From: Clostridia bacterium
GTDB lineage: Bacteria > Bacillota_A > Clostridia > Oscillospirales > Acutalibacteraceae
NCBI GenBank assembly: GCA_017435305.1
Contig: JAFSFH010000002.1
Span: 1 to 64,000, forward strand
Reading direction: 5' to 3'
DNA length: 64,000 bases
The position numbers and the translations under genes were made by a program. This document shows, one piece after another, positions 8,272 to 15,766 of this stretch (the stretch's first letter is position 1; the number at the start of each line of letters is the position of its first letter). The notes beneath the pieces were generated by a model. It had not been told where the DNA came from. It ran no database searches and saw nothing but the letters and a program-made list of their open reading frames with translations.

Positions 8272-8623
8272 GGGGGCGTAAAGGTTTCGACGGGGATTGT
8301 GAGGTACGGTAAGCGAGTAGTGGCGTCGGACCACTATAAAACTGACAATTTTTTTAAAATAAACGACAACTCTAAAGTTGCTCTGGCGGCTTAATTAATG
8401 CCGCCCGTCCTGCCCCGGAGGACCGCGACCGGGAGCGGGGCGCCGATTAGCGGTGAACGTGAACGGAGGGGTGCCACCCCCACCGTCACGGCGTAGTGGC
8501 TACCGTAGCGCATAGCCTGTCCACCGGCGATGCGTGAGGGGAATCCCAAAAGACGGACTGCACTCGGAGAAAGCTGTATCAAGTGGTTTTCGGACAGGGG
8601 TTCGATTCCCCTCGCCTCCACCA
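8272..8623 (+). ncRNA. ssrA: transfer-messenger RNA
   Basis: The 5' GGGGGCG pairs with the 3' CGCCTCC before ACCA, and the T-arm GGGGTTCGATTCCCC is present. The tag reading frame runs 8344-8391 and ends with TAA at 8392, encoding DNFFKINDNSKVALAA after the tRNA-borne alanine. tmRNA rescues stalled ribosomes with SmpB and tags proteins for ClpXP through the terminal LAA/ALAA. It has its own promoter and terminator. Confidence 0.97.
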
Positions 8624-8624
8624 G

Positions 8625-8665
8625 AAAAGCCAAGGGGCATCCATCAGGGTGCCCCTTGGCTTTTT
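8625..8665 (+). terminator. terminator of ssrA
   Basis: AAGCCAAGGGGCATCC pairs almost perfectly with GGGTGCCCCTTGGCTT around a short loop, followed by T5. Confidence 0.92.
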
Positions 8666-8730
8666 CGTTGCGGCTCGTGAATCGACCCCTCGAAATTGCC
8701 GCTTTGCGGCAATTTCACAGGTTTTGCGCA

Positions 8731-8942
8731 GCGGCTACCGTTTGCGGTGCCCGAAATGCGTCTGCTCGCTGTTCGCTTCGCCGCATTTCGACCGCGGCAC
8801 AAGGCTACGCCCTCCCTGGTTCCGCCACCGGCGGCGGTCGGGCTCGCCACCTCGTCCCTCACGTCGTTCGGGACTTGAGGCCGCAGGTGCAACCCGTTTG
8901 GCAAAACAAAAAGACACCCACAGACGTGGGTGTCTTTTTGTT
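8731..8942. repeat. 212-bp repeat R1 beside tRNA-Pro 3' fragment
   Basis: This segment starts GCGGCTACCGTTTGCGG and ends in the hairpin GACACCCAC/GTGGGTGTC with a T run (8908-8940). It is repeated with few differences at 9132-9343 (R2), and its first part at about 50637-50760 (R3). It contains several small inverted repeats and no credible ORF. Its right edge abuts a degenerate copy of the tRNA-Pro 3' end at 8942-8960. Confidence 0.85.
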
Positions 8943-8966
8943 GGTCGAGATGACAGGATGTTGAAC
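8942..8966 (-). other. degenerate tRNA-Pro 3'-end fragment
   Basis: TGGTCGAGATGACAGGAT is identical to the 3' acceptor and part of the T arm of the tRNA-Pro at 18748; the sequence then diverges. No 5' half exists, so it is not a tRNA gene. It looks like a footprint of an older insertion at the tRNA 3' end. Confidence 0.8.
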
Positions 8967-9067
8967 CGGTTTTGCGAGGAGGGGGGCGGTCGTCCAATAT
9001 AGCGGTAGCGCAAAACCCCGTGAAAATGCTGACGCATTTTCGAGGCTCTGCATCGTTCAGCACAATA

Positions 9068-9106
9068 AAAAAGAACAGGGTAGGCGGATGCCTACCCTGT
9101 TCTTTT
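9068..9106. terminator. hairpin terminator next to tRNA-Pro fragment
   Basis: GAACAGGGTAGGC pairs with GCCTACCCTGTTC around GGAT, with A and T runs on the two sides. It follows the tRNA-Pro 3' fragment on the minus strand, so it was probably the original tRNA-Pro terminator. Confidence 0.85.
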
Positions 9107-9136
9107 GGTCGAGATGACAGGATTTGAACCTGCGGC
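9106..9136 (-). other. tRNA-Pro 3'-end fragment (31-bp direct repeat)
   Basis: The 31 bases are identical to 18748-18778, the CCA end, acceptor and T arm of tRNA-Pro. No anticodon arm follows; instead repeat R2 begins at once. It marks a past recombination at the tRNA 3' end. Confidence 0.9.
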
Positions 9137-9343
9137 TACCGTTTGCGGTGCCCGAAATGCGTCTGCTCGCTATCCGCTCGCCGCATTTCGACCGCGGCAC
9201 AAGGCTACGCCCTCCCTGGTTCCGCCACCGGCGGCGGTCGGGCTCGCCACCTCGTCCCGAACGACCTTCGGGACTCGAGGCCGCAGGAGCAACCCATTTG
9301 GCAAAACAAAAAGACACCCACCAAAAAGTGGGTGTCTTTTTGT
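9132..9343. repeat. 212-bp repeat R2
   Basis: This is the second copy of R1, ending with its own GACACCCAC hairpin and T run (about 9307-9341). Before the mobilizable element arrived, R2 would have been bounded by tRNA-Pro 3' sequence on both sides (9106-9136 and 18748-18778). Confidence 0.85.
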
Positions 9344-9368
9344 TGGTGCGAGTGTTCATAAGGGATTT
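9344..9368. other. attL of mobilizable element
   Basis: TGGT (9344-9347) is followed by an arm at 9348-9368 that matches, inverted, the arm at 18725-18745 in 19 of 21 positions (shared core TTCATAAGGGATTT). The bases to its left are those found before TGGTCGAG at 8931-8945, an unoccupied-like site. Inverted arms around a short shared core are what large serine recombinase attP sites look like. Confidence 0.85.
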
Positions 9369-9455
9369 ACTCAAAATATAAGTAAAACCGGCTTCAAACA
9401 TAGTATTCTACACTCCTGCTGTTGCTTGATAGAGAAACATACGGAGGAATACATA

Positions 9456-9734
9456 ATGTCAAATATTATTGAAGATTTCTATTACGGCAACATTGAGCCG
9501 CAAGAAGTCAATTCAGAATTAACACCGAAACTCAAGAAGAAACTGAGTAACCTCGCCGAGAAAGAAGAAAAGCTTACTGCAAGATTGAACGGTGAAGATA
9601 AGGAGCTGTTTCAAAACTATGTCAGTGCTTATATTGAATTTTCAACTACAAGTAATGCAGACAGTTTTATATCAGGCTTCAGGCTCGGAGCTAAATTTAC
9701 ATACGATACATTTGTTAAGAATACGAAAGGATGA
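9456..9734 (+). CDS. DUF6809-like small protein
   Basis: This 92-residue protein begins MSNIIEDFYYGNI and contains SGFRLGAKFTYDTF, the pattern of small DUF6809-type proteins commonly carried by clostridial conjugative or mobilizable elements; function unknown. A coiled or helical middle (KLKKKLSNLAEKEEKLTARL) is predicted by eye. The ATG at 9456 follows GGAGG. Its stop overlaps the TnpV start (ATGA), so the two are co-translated. The longer in-frame reading from 9105 runs back through repeat R2 and is not real. Confidence 0.75.
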   Translation: MSNIIEDFYYGNIEPQEVNSELTPKLKKKLSNLAEKEEKLTARLNGEDKELFQNYVSAYIEFSTTSNADSFISGFRLGAKFTYDTFVKNTKG

Positions 9735-10108
9735 ATACTACTATGAAAAACAATACAAATATTGCATACAGACAGGTTGGAGATTACAACATACCTAACC
9801 TTACATTACCACCCGAAGAAGCAAATATCACTCTTGGCAAATGGGGAATGTTATACAAGGATTATCTTGAAAAGCATAAGAAGGTGTTTTTTAGTACACT
9901 GCTTATGCAAGGCAAGCTTTATCAGCACTGTGCGAAGGTTGAAAAGCAGGCTCGTGAGATGTTTGATACTCTTGTTGAGCAGATGAAAACTGCAGAAGGT
10001 GTAACCGAGCAACTGAAAGAAGAAAATCAGTTGGAATGGGTATGCCGTATGCAAAACATTGAAGCAAGGGCAAGAGAATTAGTCTGTACTGAGTTGATTT
10101 TTAAATAA
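9731..10108 (+). CDS. TnpV family protein
   Basis: This 125-residue protein has the TnpV layout: a Y-x-x-x-GDYNIPNLTLP start, LGKWGMLYKDYLEKH, a LYQHCAKVEKQA segment and the terminal EGVTEQLKEENQLEWVCRMQ followed by NIEARARELV. TnpV proteins are carried on many Firmicutes transposons and mobilizable elements, with unknown function. A following hairpin at 10116-10163 ends the two-gene transcript. Confidence 0.85.
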   Translation: MNTTMKNNTNIAYRQVGDYNIPNLTLPPEEANITLGKWGMLYKDYLEKHKKVFFSTLLMQGKLYQHCAKVEKQAREMFDTLVEQMKTAEGVTEQLKEENQLEWVCRMQNIEARARELVCTELIFK

Positions 10109-10115
10109 ATAATGC

Positions 10116-10164
10116 AACATCCCTGAAACTGGGAGTAATAATTCCAGTTTCAGGGATGTTTTTC
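10116..10164 (+). terminator. terminator after tnpV
   Basis: AACATCCCTGAAACTGG pairs with CCAGTTTCAGGGATGTT, then T4. The symmetrical stem may also serve the convergent minus-strand gene ending at 10171. Confidence 0.85.
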
Positions 10165-10170
10165 GTCGTG

Positions 10171-10593
10171 TTATTTTTTTAGAACAGGAATGTCTTTACC
10201 TTTAATATTCACTCCTAAGATAGCAGCACCGATTATAATTGCACCACTAAGAATAGTTGTTCCGTATTTTAAAACACCTGATATAAAATTTTTGAATTCA
10301 GTATCTTTTTCACCGATTTTATCTGCAACTATAATCATTTGTTCTGTAAGAAATTTTCTTTCTTCTTCGGTGATGTAGTCTCTTTTCGCCATTTCACCTA
10401 AATCGTCAAGTAACTTTCTGTATGCCGCAATTGTTTCCATATGGCTTGCTTCACCTTTTTCAAGAACAGAATCACACATATCCTTTAACACGGTGATTGC
10501 CGTTGTTGCAAATTCGGTATATGCCGGAAACTGATTAACTATTGCTATAGCAAGGTCTTTGTCCATATTAGGAATCAAGGAAACAAATTCCAT
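10171..10593 (-). CDS. hypothetical helical protein with C-terminal membrane segment
   Basis: This 140-residue protein is not recognised. It is mainly helical with charged stretches (KRDYITEEERKFLTEQ) and a hydrophobic C-terminal segment TILSGAIIIGAAILGVNI that may insert in the membrane, followed by a Lys-rich end. AAAGGA precedes the ATG. It lies 39 bp after the Cfr-like gene on the same strand and is probably co-transcribed with it as cargo of the mobilizable element. Confidence 0.65.
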   Translation of the reverse strand: MEFVSLIPNMDKDLAIAIVNQFPAYTEFATTAITVLKDMCDSVLEKGEASHMETIAAYRKLLDDLGEMAKRDYITEEERKFLTEQMIIVADKIGEKDTEFKNFISGVLKYGTTILSGAIIIGAAILGVNIKGKDIPVLKK

Positions 10594-10631
10594 TATTTTA
10601 TCCTTTGATATATTACGGAAGCTGTCAATAG

Positions 10632-11732
10632 CTAAGGCTTTTTGTAATCACTTTTCAAAAATGTGTTTTGGCGTTTATTTTTAGAATTTTCTTTTCTGCT
10701 TTTTTGATAATTGTAAACACCTGAATCCTTAACATTTGAATTGTGTTGCTTATTCTTTTTGTTTGAATTGCTTACCAACTGACCACAGGCTGCATTAATA
10801 TTGTTGCCACGCGATTCTCTCATTTTGACTTCTAACCCAGCCGCTTCAAGTCGCAGTTTAAATGCTACTAATTGTTGTTTGTTTGTTTTATTAATGTTGC
10901 AATTTGCGGTGTCATTGTATTGCAAAAGATTTATTAAAACATTTTTCTCGCGAAACCATCTTCCTAATTGACGCACATCAGATGCTTTATCATTTAGTCC
11001 TGGGATTAATAAATAAGCAATGGTAACTTTTCTATTATGTCTTTCCGAATATGACAAAATAGCCTCCACAATTTTGTTTATATCATATCCTTTCATATGC
11101 GGTATAATTATGTCTCTTGTTCTTTGGTTTGTAGCATGTAGAGAAAGAGTTAACTGTATTTTTAAATGCTCTTCTCTTACTTTTTTTAATTGTTCTAATG
11201 GACCTACCGTTGAAATATTAATTCCATCAGTGGGAAAATTGAGCCCATTTCTATCTCTTAATATATGAATTGACTTAATTACATTATCATAATTAAAAAA
11301 TGGTTCACCCATTCCCATATACACAATTCTATTTACTTTTTCTTTCAATAGTGTAACTTGCTGAACGATTTCCGAAGGCGTCAAATTTCTTATAAATCCG
11401 TTGCTTCCAGATGCACAGAAAATACAACCTACAGGGCAACCCACCATTGTGCTAACACACACAGTAACGCCTGTTTTTCTTTTGATACAAACGGTTTCAA
11501 TACAGTAACCATCTTTTAGCTTGAAGGAATACTTTCTAGTATCGCCACCATTATATATATCATTGATACTCATTGTTTGATATTTCTTTTGCGGCTTTTC
11601 TTTATAAAGAGCATGCATAAGTGACCGAGCTTTTTTTTCTCCAATGCAATCACAAATCTCTTTATATGTATAACCATATGGGTCTGAATTTATCATTTCT
11701 TCAGTGATAATTATTGTGTTTTTGTTTTTCAT
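10632..11732 (-). CDS. Cfr/RlmN-family radical SAM rRNA methyltransferase
   Basis: This 366-residue protein has the family hallmarks: CPVGCIFC for the 4Fe-4S/SAM cluster, a Cys seven residues before it (CVSTMVGC) as in Cfr Cys105, MGMGEPFFN, INISTVG, LSLHA and the terminal NINAACGQL with the methyl-carrying Cys. RlmN methylates A2503 of 23S rRNA at C2; Cfr methylates C8 and gives multidrug resistance. Some residues lean to Cfr (IAYLLIPGLND, QYND) and others to RlmN (IRNLTPSEI, ESRGNN), so the class is open. A Lys/Asn-rich tail of about 45 residues is unusual. The mobile setting favours an acquired resistance-type role. The ATG at 11732 fits AAAGG. Confidence 0.82.
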   Translation of the reverse strand: MKNKNTIIITEEMINSDPYGYTYKEICDCIGEKKARSLMHALYKEKPQKKYQTMSINDIYNGGDTRKYSFKLKDGYCIETVCIKRKTGVTVCVSTMVGCPVGCIFCASGSNGFIRNLTPSEIVQQVTLLKEKVNRIVYMGMGEPFFNYDNVIKSIHILRDRNGLNFPTDGINISTVGPLEQLKKVREEHLKIQLTLSLHATNQRTRDIIIPHMKGYDINKIVEAILSYSERHNRKVTIAYLLIPGLNDKASDVRQLGRWFREKNVLINLLQYNDTANCNINKTNKQQLVAFKLRLEAAGLEVKMRESRGNNINAACGQLVSNSNKKNKQHNSNVKDSGVYNYQKSRKENSKNKRQNTFLKSDYKKP

Positions 11733-12032
11733 ATTATCAATACCTTTCGAAAAATATAATTGTAAATAACAACAAATTACCATTTTCATTATAACATTTA
11801 AAAACTGTAAAATCAATATTCACATATTTATTTTTACTTAAAATATTTTCGAAAGTTTTTATGTAAAATATTTGTAGAAAAGCAATTTAATAATACTTTC
11901 TGAAACTTATATAGAAAGATAACTGAATTATTATTTTCTATTTTTATTTAAGTCACATACCATAAATTGTTGATGTATGCTTAGGTGGTGTCGGTGAAAA
12001 CCGACACCACCTTTTCTTTTTCGGGAAAGTTC
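11733..12032. other. AT-rich intergenic region with terminator
   Basis: No gene is seen. It holds the leader of the Cfr-like gene (minus strand) and, at 11982-12020, a strong hairpin (AGGTGGTGTCGG with its complement around TGAAAA) followed by T-rich sequence. On the plus strand that hairpin isolates the downstream small-RNA promoter. Confidence 0.6.
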
Positions 12033-12061
12033 TTGACAAATAAACAAATGTTCTGTATAAT
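12033..12061 (+). promoter_or_regulatory. sigma-A promoter of small RNA
   Basis: TTGACA at 12033-12038 and TATAAT at 12056-12061, 17 bp apart, form a full consensus promoter that is not followed by any ORF with a ribosome site for some 850 bp. Confidence 0.88.
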
Positions 12062-12067
12062 AACAAA

Positions 12068-12303
12068 TTGGTAAATAATGTCTTTACCCTACAACTAAAT
12101 ATAATCTGAAACACATATTTTTACTTATTGGCTTTATGCCAACACATATTATCTGACCGAAAAAGTATAGTCCGATACTCGGTTAGTAACATACGGACAA
12201 TCAGAGCTTAAAGTTTAAGCCGTTACATAGTTTCAGTACAAACTGTGCGAGAGGAAGAAATGTCCTCCCGCTATTTGTGCTGTCTATGTGACGGCTTTTT
12301 TTG
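12068..12303 (+). ncRNA. candidate ~235-nt small RNA
   Basis: The RNA would begin about 7 nt after the consensus promoter and end in a long hairpin with T7. The terminal stem pairs 12218-12230 with 12284-12296 (one G-U), continues inward with CAGTACAAA against TTTGTGCTG and closes on GAGGA/TCCTC. Two further hairpins lie upstream (TTGGC/GCCAA near 12130, and ACCGA/TCGGT near 12157-12184). No ORF is apparent. Its place before the primase gene suggests a copy-control or other regulatory RNA of the element; that is inference. Confidence 0.7.
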
Positions 12304-12941
12304 TTGTGCAATTTTAACGAAAATAAAAAAGTTTTCGATTTTGGTTGATTTTTTGCCTTTCTAAACCCTTACCCCTTGAGGGGTAAAAACAACCGAATAC
12401 GGAAAGCGAAGTTTGTGCAAAGCTACAAAATTTCAAGTTTATGAAAAAAGTTTTGCAAAAACCTTCAAAATTCGTCGTTTTAAAAGTCACCCCTTGAGGG
12501 ATGTTTTCTTTCGTGTACCTTGACAACTGAATGACCGTCCGAAAGTGATACCACGCCAAGACCTCGAAAGAGCGAGCGTGAAGACGTTGCGGTGAGATTC
12601 CGGGGCAGGAACTATTTCGGGTGAACGGCAAAAACCTGTATAAAGGATACTACAGCCACCTTGAAAGTTTTCTGACATATCAGGAACATTTTCAGGCTCT
12701 TAATTCCCATTTATATATAGAGCAAGTTTATTCAGTTTTCTGCGTACATACGTACACATGTACGCACGTACGCAGAGAAATCGCTTAAATCTCATATATA
12801 TTTTTTGATTATGGTGAGCAAAACACCAAAATTTGTGCGGTATATAAGTAGAACTACATACACTGACCTACCCGACGGCAAGGAGGTTAAATAAAAGGAA
12901 AGGAGTAAAAACAAGTAAGCCGAAGATAGGAGGAATAAGAA
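12304..12941. other. noncoding upstream region of primase gene
   Basis: No credible gene is present. It contains two CCCCTTGAGGG hairpins (near 12370 and 12490) and the CGTAC palindrome at 12741-12774, then AGGAGG-like ribosome sites before 12942. It could hold the replication origin of the excised circle. Confidence 0.5.
12741..12774. promoter_or_regulatory. 34-bp near-palindrome of CGTAC repeats
   Basis: Four CGTAC/GTACG units form a long inverted repeat with only a few transition mismatches. It lies 168 bp before the primase-helicase gene, a usual place for an origin iteron cluster or a dimeric-repressor operator. Confidence 0.6.
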
Positions 12942-14297
12942 ATGAGTAAAAATTCAGATGACAAATTTTCAAATGACGAGTTTGGTGTTGAGGGTCCTGC
13001 GTGGGTAGACGGAAAAATAATCAACGAGGCAATATTCTGTGAGGAGTTTCTCAGTAAGCATAAAATTCTCTTCTCGGGTGGTTCGTTCTTTACTGCTGAA
13101 GGCAGAGTTGTTGATGAAATACCTCTTAAACGAATGGTGTTCGATGACCTTAAAATCTGCGCAGTAGCTAATGTACCGCAGAAGATTTCCAATATCGTTG
13201 AGCTTTTGAAAATACAAGCACTTGATGAAACCTTTGCACCCGAAACAGACAGAATACACCTGCAGAACGGCACTCTGTATATTGACGGTACTTTTGATGA
13301 AAGCAAAACGGAGATTGTAAGAAGCAGACTTCCCATAAACTACAATCCAAATGCTTCTAAGCCAAAACTGTGGCTGTCTTTTCTCGGTGAGCTTCTGCAT
13401 CCCGAGGATATACCCACACTTCAGGAGTTCTTAGGCTATTGCCTGATTCCGAGTAATAAAGGTCAGCGAATGATGGTTATCAAAGGTAATGGCGGCGAAG
13501 GTAAATCACAGATAGGAGCTGTTATGACAACACTCTTCGGCGGCAATATGAAGGACGGAAGTATAGGCAAAATCTCAGAGAACAGATTTGCAAGAGCTGA
13601 CCTTGAGTATATTCTGCTGTGTATTGACGATGACCTTCGTATGGAGGGGCTCAAGCATACCAACTATGTCAAATCCATTGTAACCGCACAAGGAAAAATG
13701 GACCTGGAAAAGAAGAACAAGCAAAGCTATCAGGGATATATGTATGCAAGACTTCTTGCTTTCAGCAACGGTGACCTGCAGGCTATGTTTGATAAAAGCG
13801 ATGGCTTTTTCAGGCGTCAGCTTGTACTGACAACCAAGGACAAAAACGCAGAGAGAATTGATGACCCTCATATAGCAGATAAAATGCGTGAGGAAATCGA
13901 AGGTATCTTCCTGTGGGCTTTTGAAGGCTTGCAGAGATTACTCTCAAACAACTTTCAGTTTACCGAGAGTGAACGGGCAATAAGCAACCGTGAAACGGTC
14001 AAGCGTAATAATGTCAATGCAGTTGAATTTATGGAGTCTGACGGCTACTTCGCATTCGCAGAAGATAAGTCTATAACCTCAAAAGATTTATATGAGATTT
14101 ACAAACTGTGGTGCGAAGAAAATGCCTTGTCGCCTATGAGTTCAAGAAGCCTGAGCGACTTTCTGATTGCCAATGAAAACAGGTACGGCATTAAAAGCAG
14201 TAACAATGTTTACAACAGAGAACACCGCAGAGTAAGAGGCTTCATTGGCATGGAGGCGACAGCATCACCGTTTATGAATAATCTGTATGGTTCATAA
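12942..14297 (+). CDS. D5/P4-type primase-helicase
   Basis: This 451-residue protein has the D5_N-like region (about 60-190) and a superfamily 3 helicase ATPase domain with Walker A IKGNGGEGKSQIG near residue 180 and an acidic ICIDDD-type Walker B (LLCIDDDL). A winged-helix-like C-terminus (KDLYEIYKLWCEENALSPMS) is typical of phage and plasmid primase C-terminal domains. The N-terminal primase polymerase domain of longer P4 alpha proteins is absent, so it is probably a replicative helicase. Likely it replicates the excised element. Confidence 0.85.
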   Translation: MSKNSDDKFSNDEFGVEGPAWVDGKIINEAIFCEEFLSKHKILFSGGSFFTAEGRVVDEIPLKRMVFDDLKICAVANVPQKISNIVELLKIQALDETFAPETDRIHLQNGTLYIDGTFDESKTEIVRSRLPINYNPNASKPKLWLSFLGELLHPEDIPTLQEFLGYCLIPSNKGQRMMVIKGNGGEGKSQIGAVMTTLFGGNMKDGSIGKISENRFARADLEYILLCIDDDLRMEGLKHTNYVKSIVTAQGKMDLEKKNKQSYQGYMYARLLAFSNGDLQAMFDKSDGFFRRQLVLTTKDKNAERIDDPHIADKMREEIEGIFLWAFEGLQRLLSNNFQFTESERAISNRETVKRNNVNAVEFMESDGYFAFAEDKSITSKDLYEIYKLWCEENALSPMSSRSLSDFLIANENRYGIKSSNNVYNREHRRVRGFIGMEATASPFMNNLYGS

Positions 14298-14614
14298 ATG
14301 GTGAGTATAAAGTTTTACGGGGTACAGGGTGGTTTTACAAAAACAGCCCTGTTGGGTGGCAATTCGCAAATTGCAGGGCAAAGCCCTAACACCACCCCGT
14401 AGGGCGCAACAGCATCTTTTGATAGCCTTATGGATGTCAAAAGTGCTTTTGCGTTACTTTTGACAAAAGTAACAAAATAAAATACTGCGCTTTGCTTGTA
14501 TTTTGCGGTGTTACCGCAGACGCTGACGCGACATAGAATTTTGTTGAATGACGGTGCTTCGCACCTTATTGAACAAAACCAGACGAAAAATATTTTAAAT
14601 AAGGATGTGAGAAT
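14298..14614. other. candidate oriT region
   Basis: No gene is seen. The region directly precedes the relaxase and contains hairpins: GTCAAAAGT/ACTTTTGAC (about 14433-14463), a TTTTGTT/AACAAAA pair enclosing GGTGC/GCACC (about 14541-14578), and a GTAACA/TGTTAC pair. Relaxase genes of MobV type usually sit next to their nick site, so this is the best oriT candidate. Confidence 0.5.
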
Positions 14615-14635
14615 ATTAGAAGAAGTATAAGCGTT

Positions 14636-15766
14636 ATGGTTGGAAAAGGTTCTGTAAGACACAACGAAAGAAAGTTTAATGCTCTCAATACTAACCCGAC
14701 AAGAAGCTGTCTGAACACATCTTTCATAAACGAAGATATCAAGGATGTGTATCATGAGCTTTTTGACAGAGCACTGCAGGATTACAATGCCAAACAAAAC
14801 AGAACCGACCGAAGAATAGATGATTACTATAAAAAGATAGTATCAGGAAAACAGGAAAAACCCTTTCACGAAGTTATCCTGCAAATAGGTAATAAGGATG
14901 ATATGAATGCAGAAACAGATGAAGGCAGACTTGCCGAAAAAATACTGACTGAATATATCAAAACATTTCAGGAAAGAAATCCTAATCTCCGTGTTTTCTC
15001 TGCACATCTTCATATGGATGAAGCTACACCTCATCTGCATATTGACTTTGTACCGTTCACAACCGGCAGCAAGCGTGGTCTTGATACAAGAGTATCATTA
15101 AAACAAGCTCTTGCAAAGCAAGGTTTCAAGGGTGGTACTCGTGGCGATACAGAGTGGAATCAATGGGTACTGTCCGAAAAAGAGGAACTCTCAAAAATTA
15201 TGGAAAGATACGGTGTAGAGTGGGAGCAGAAAGGTACTCACGAAAAGCATCTGTCGGTTCTTGATTATGAAAAGAAAATGCGTAGTCAAGAGGTTGAAGC
15301 TCTTACGGAAGAAATAGCCGAAAAGCAATGTGAACTGAAAGCGGTCAGAGAGCAGATTGAAACCTATGATGACGGCAGAGGTATTGAAAATCTAATAGAG
15401 CAATTAAACAGTAATGAGTTCACATTACCCGAGCCGACACCGATTATGACAGCCAAAGCGTACAAAACAAAATATGCAGAGCCGTTGATAGCAAAACTGC
15501 AAACCCTTGTGAAAACTGTATTTGCAAAATATCTGAAAGCAGTTGAAGCACGAATAACTGCAAAAGGTCATAACAGCAGTTTGCAGCGACGAGTTTCAAT
15601 TCTCGCAAGAGAAAACAGTGAGCTTCGTGAACAGAACAGGTCACTTATTAGGCAGGTCAAGGATTATTCTCTCTTACAAAGGTTCTTCGGTAAAGAGAAA
15701 CTTAACGAGCTGGTAAATCAGGCTAAAGGAAGAACAAAATCTAAGAAATATGAAAGGAATAGATAA
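14636..15766 (+). CDS. MobV-family relaxase (Pre/Mob)
   Basis: This 376-residue protein carries the MobV signature HLHMDEATPHLHIDFVPF, which holds the metal-binding histidines, and the N-terminal VMVGKGSVRHNERKF segment of Pre/Mob proteins. It nicks at oriT to start mobilisation. A long coiled-coil C-terminus follows (about 215-376). ATG 14636 is the first conventional start, but conservation and an AAGGA site suggest translation may begin at ATT 14615 (reading xRRSISVMVGKG), seven codons earlier. The stop abuts the parB start. Confidence 0.88.
   Translation: MVGKGSVRHNERKFNALNTNPTRSCLNTSFINEDIKDVYHELFDRALQDYNAKQNRTDRRIDDYYKKIVSGKQEKPFHEVILQIGNKDDMNAETDEGRLAEKILTEYIKTFQERNPNLRVFSAHLHMDEATPHLHIDFVPFTTGSKRGLDTRVSLKQALAKQGFKGGTRGDTEWNQWVLSEKEELSKIMERYGVEWEQKGTHEKHLSVLDYEKKMRSQEVEALTEEIAEKQCELKAVREQIETYDDGRGIENLIEQLNSNEFTLPEPTPIMTAKAYKTKYAEPLIAKLQTLVKTVFAKYLKAVEARITAKGHNSSLQRRVSILARENSELREQNRSLIRQVKDYSLLQRFFGKEKLNELVNQAKGRTKSKKYERNR

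Noticed and set aside
8391..8633. Open frames over the tmRNA
   Set aside because: They overlap a clearly folded functional RNA gene.
9106..9136. tRNA-Pro gene near 9106
   Set aside because: Only the 3' acceptor and T arm are present; there is no anticodon or D arm.
9105..9455. Long N-terminal extension of the DUF6809-like gene
   Set aside because: The extension reads through a tRNA fragment and repeat R2; the ATG at 9456 has its own GGAGG.
12314..12631. Minus-strand open frame of 105 codons before the primase gene
   Set aside because: No ribosome site, and composition fits the hairpin-rich noncoding region.
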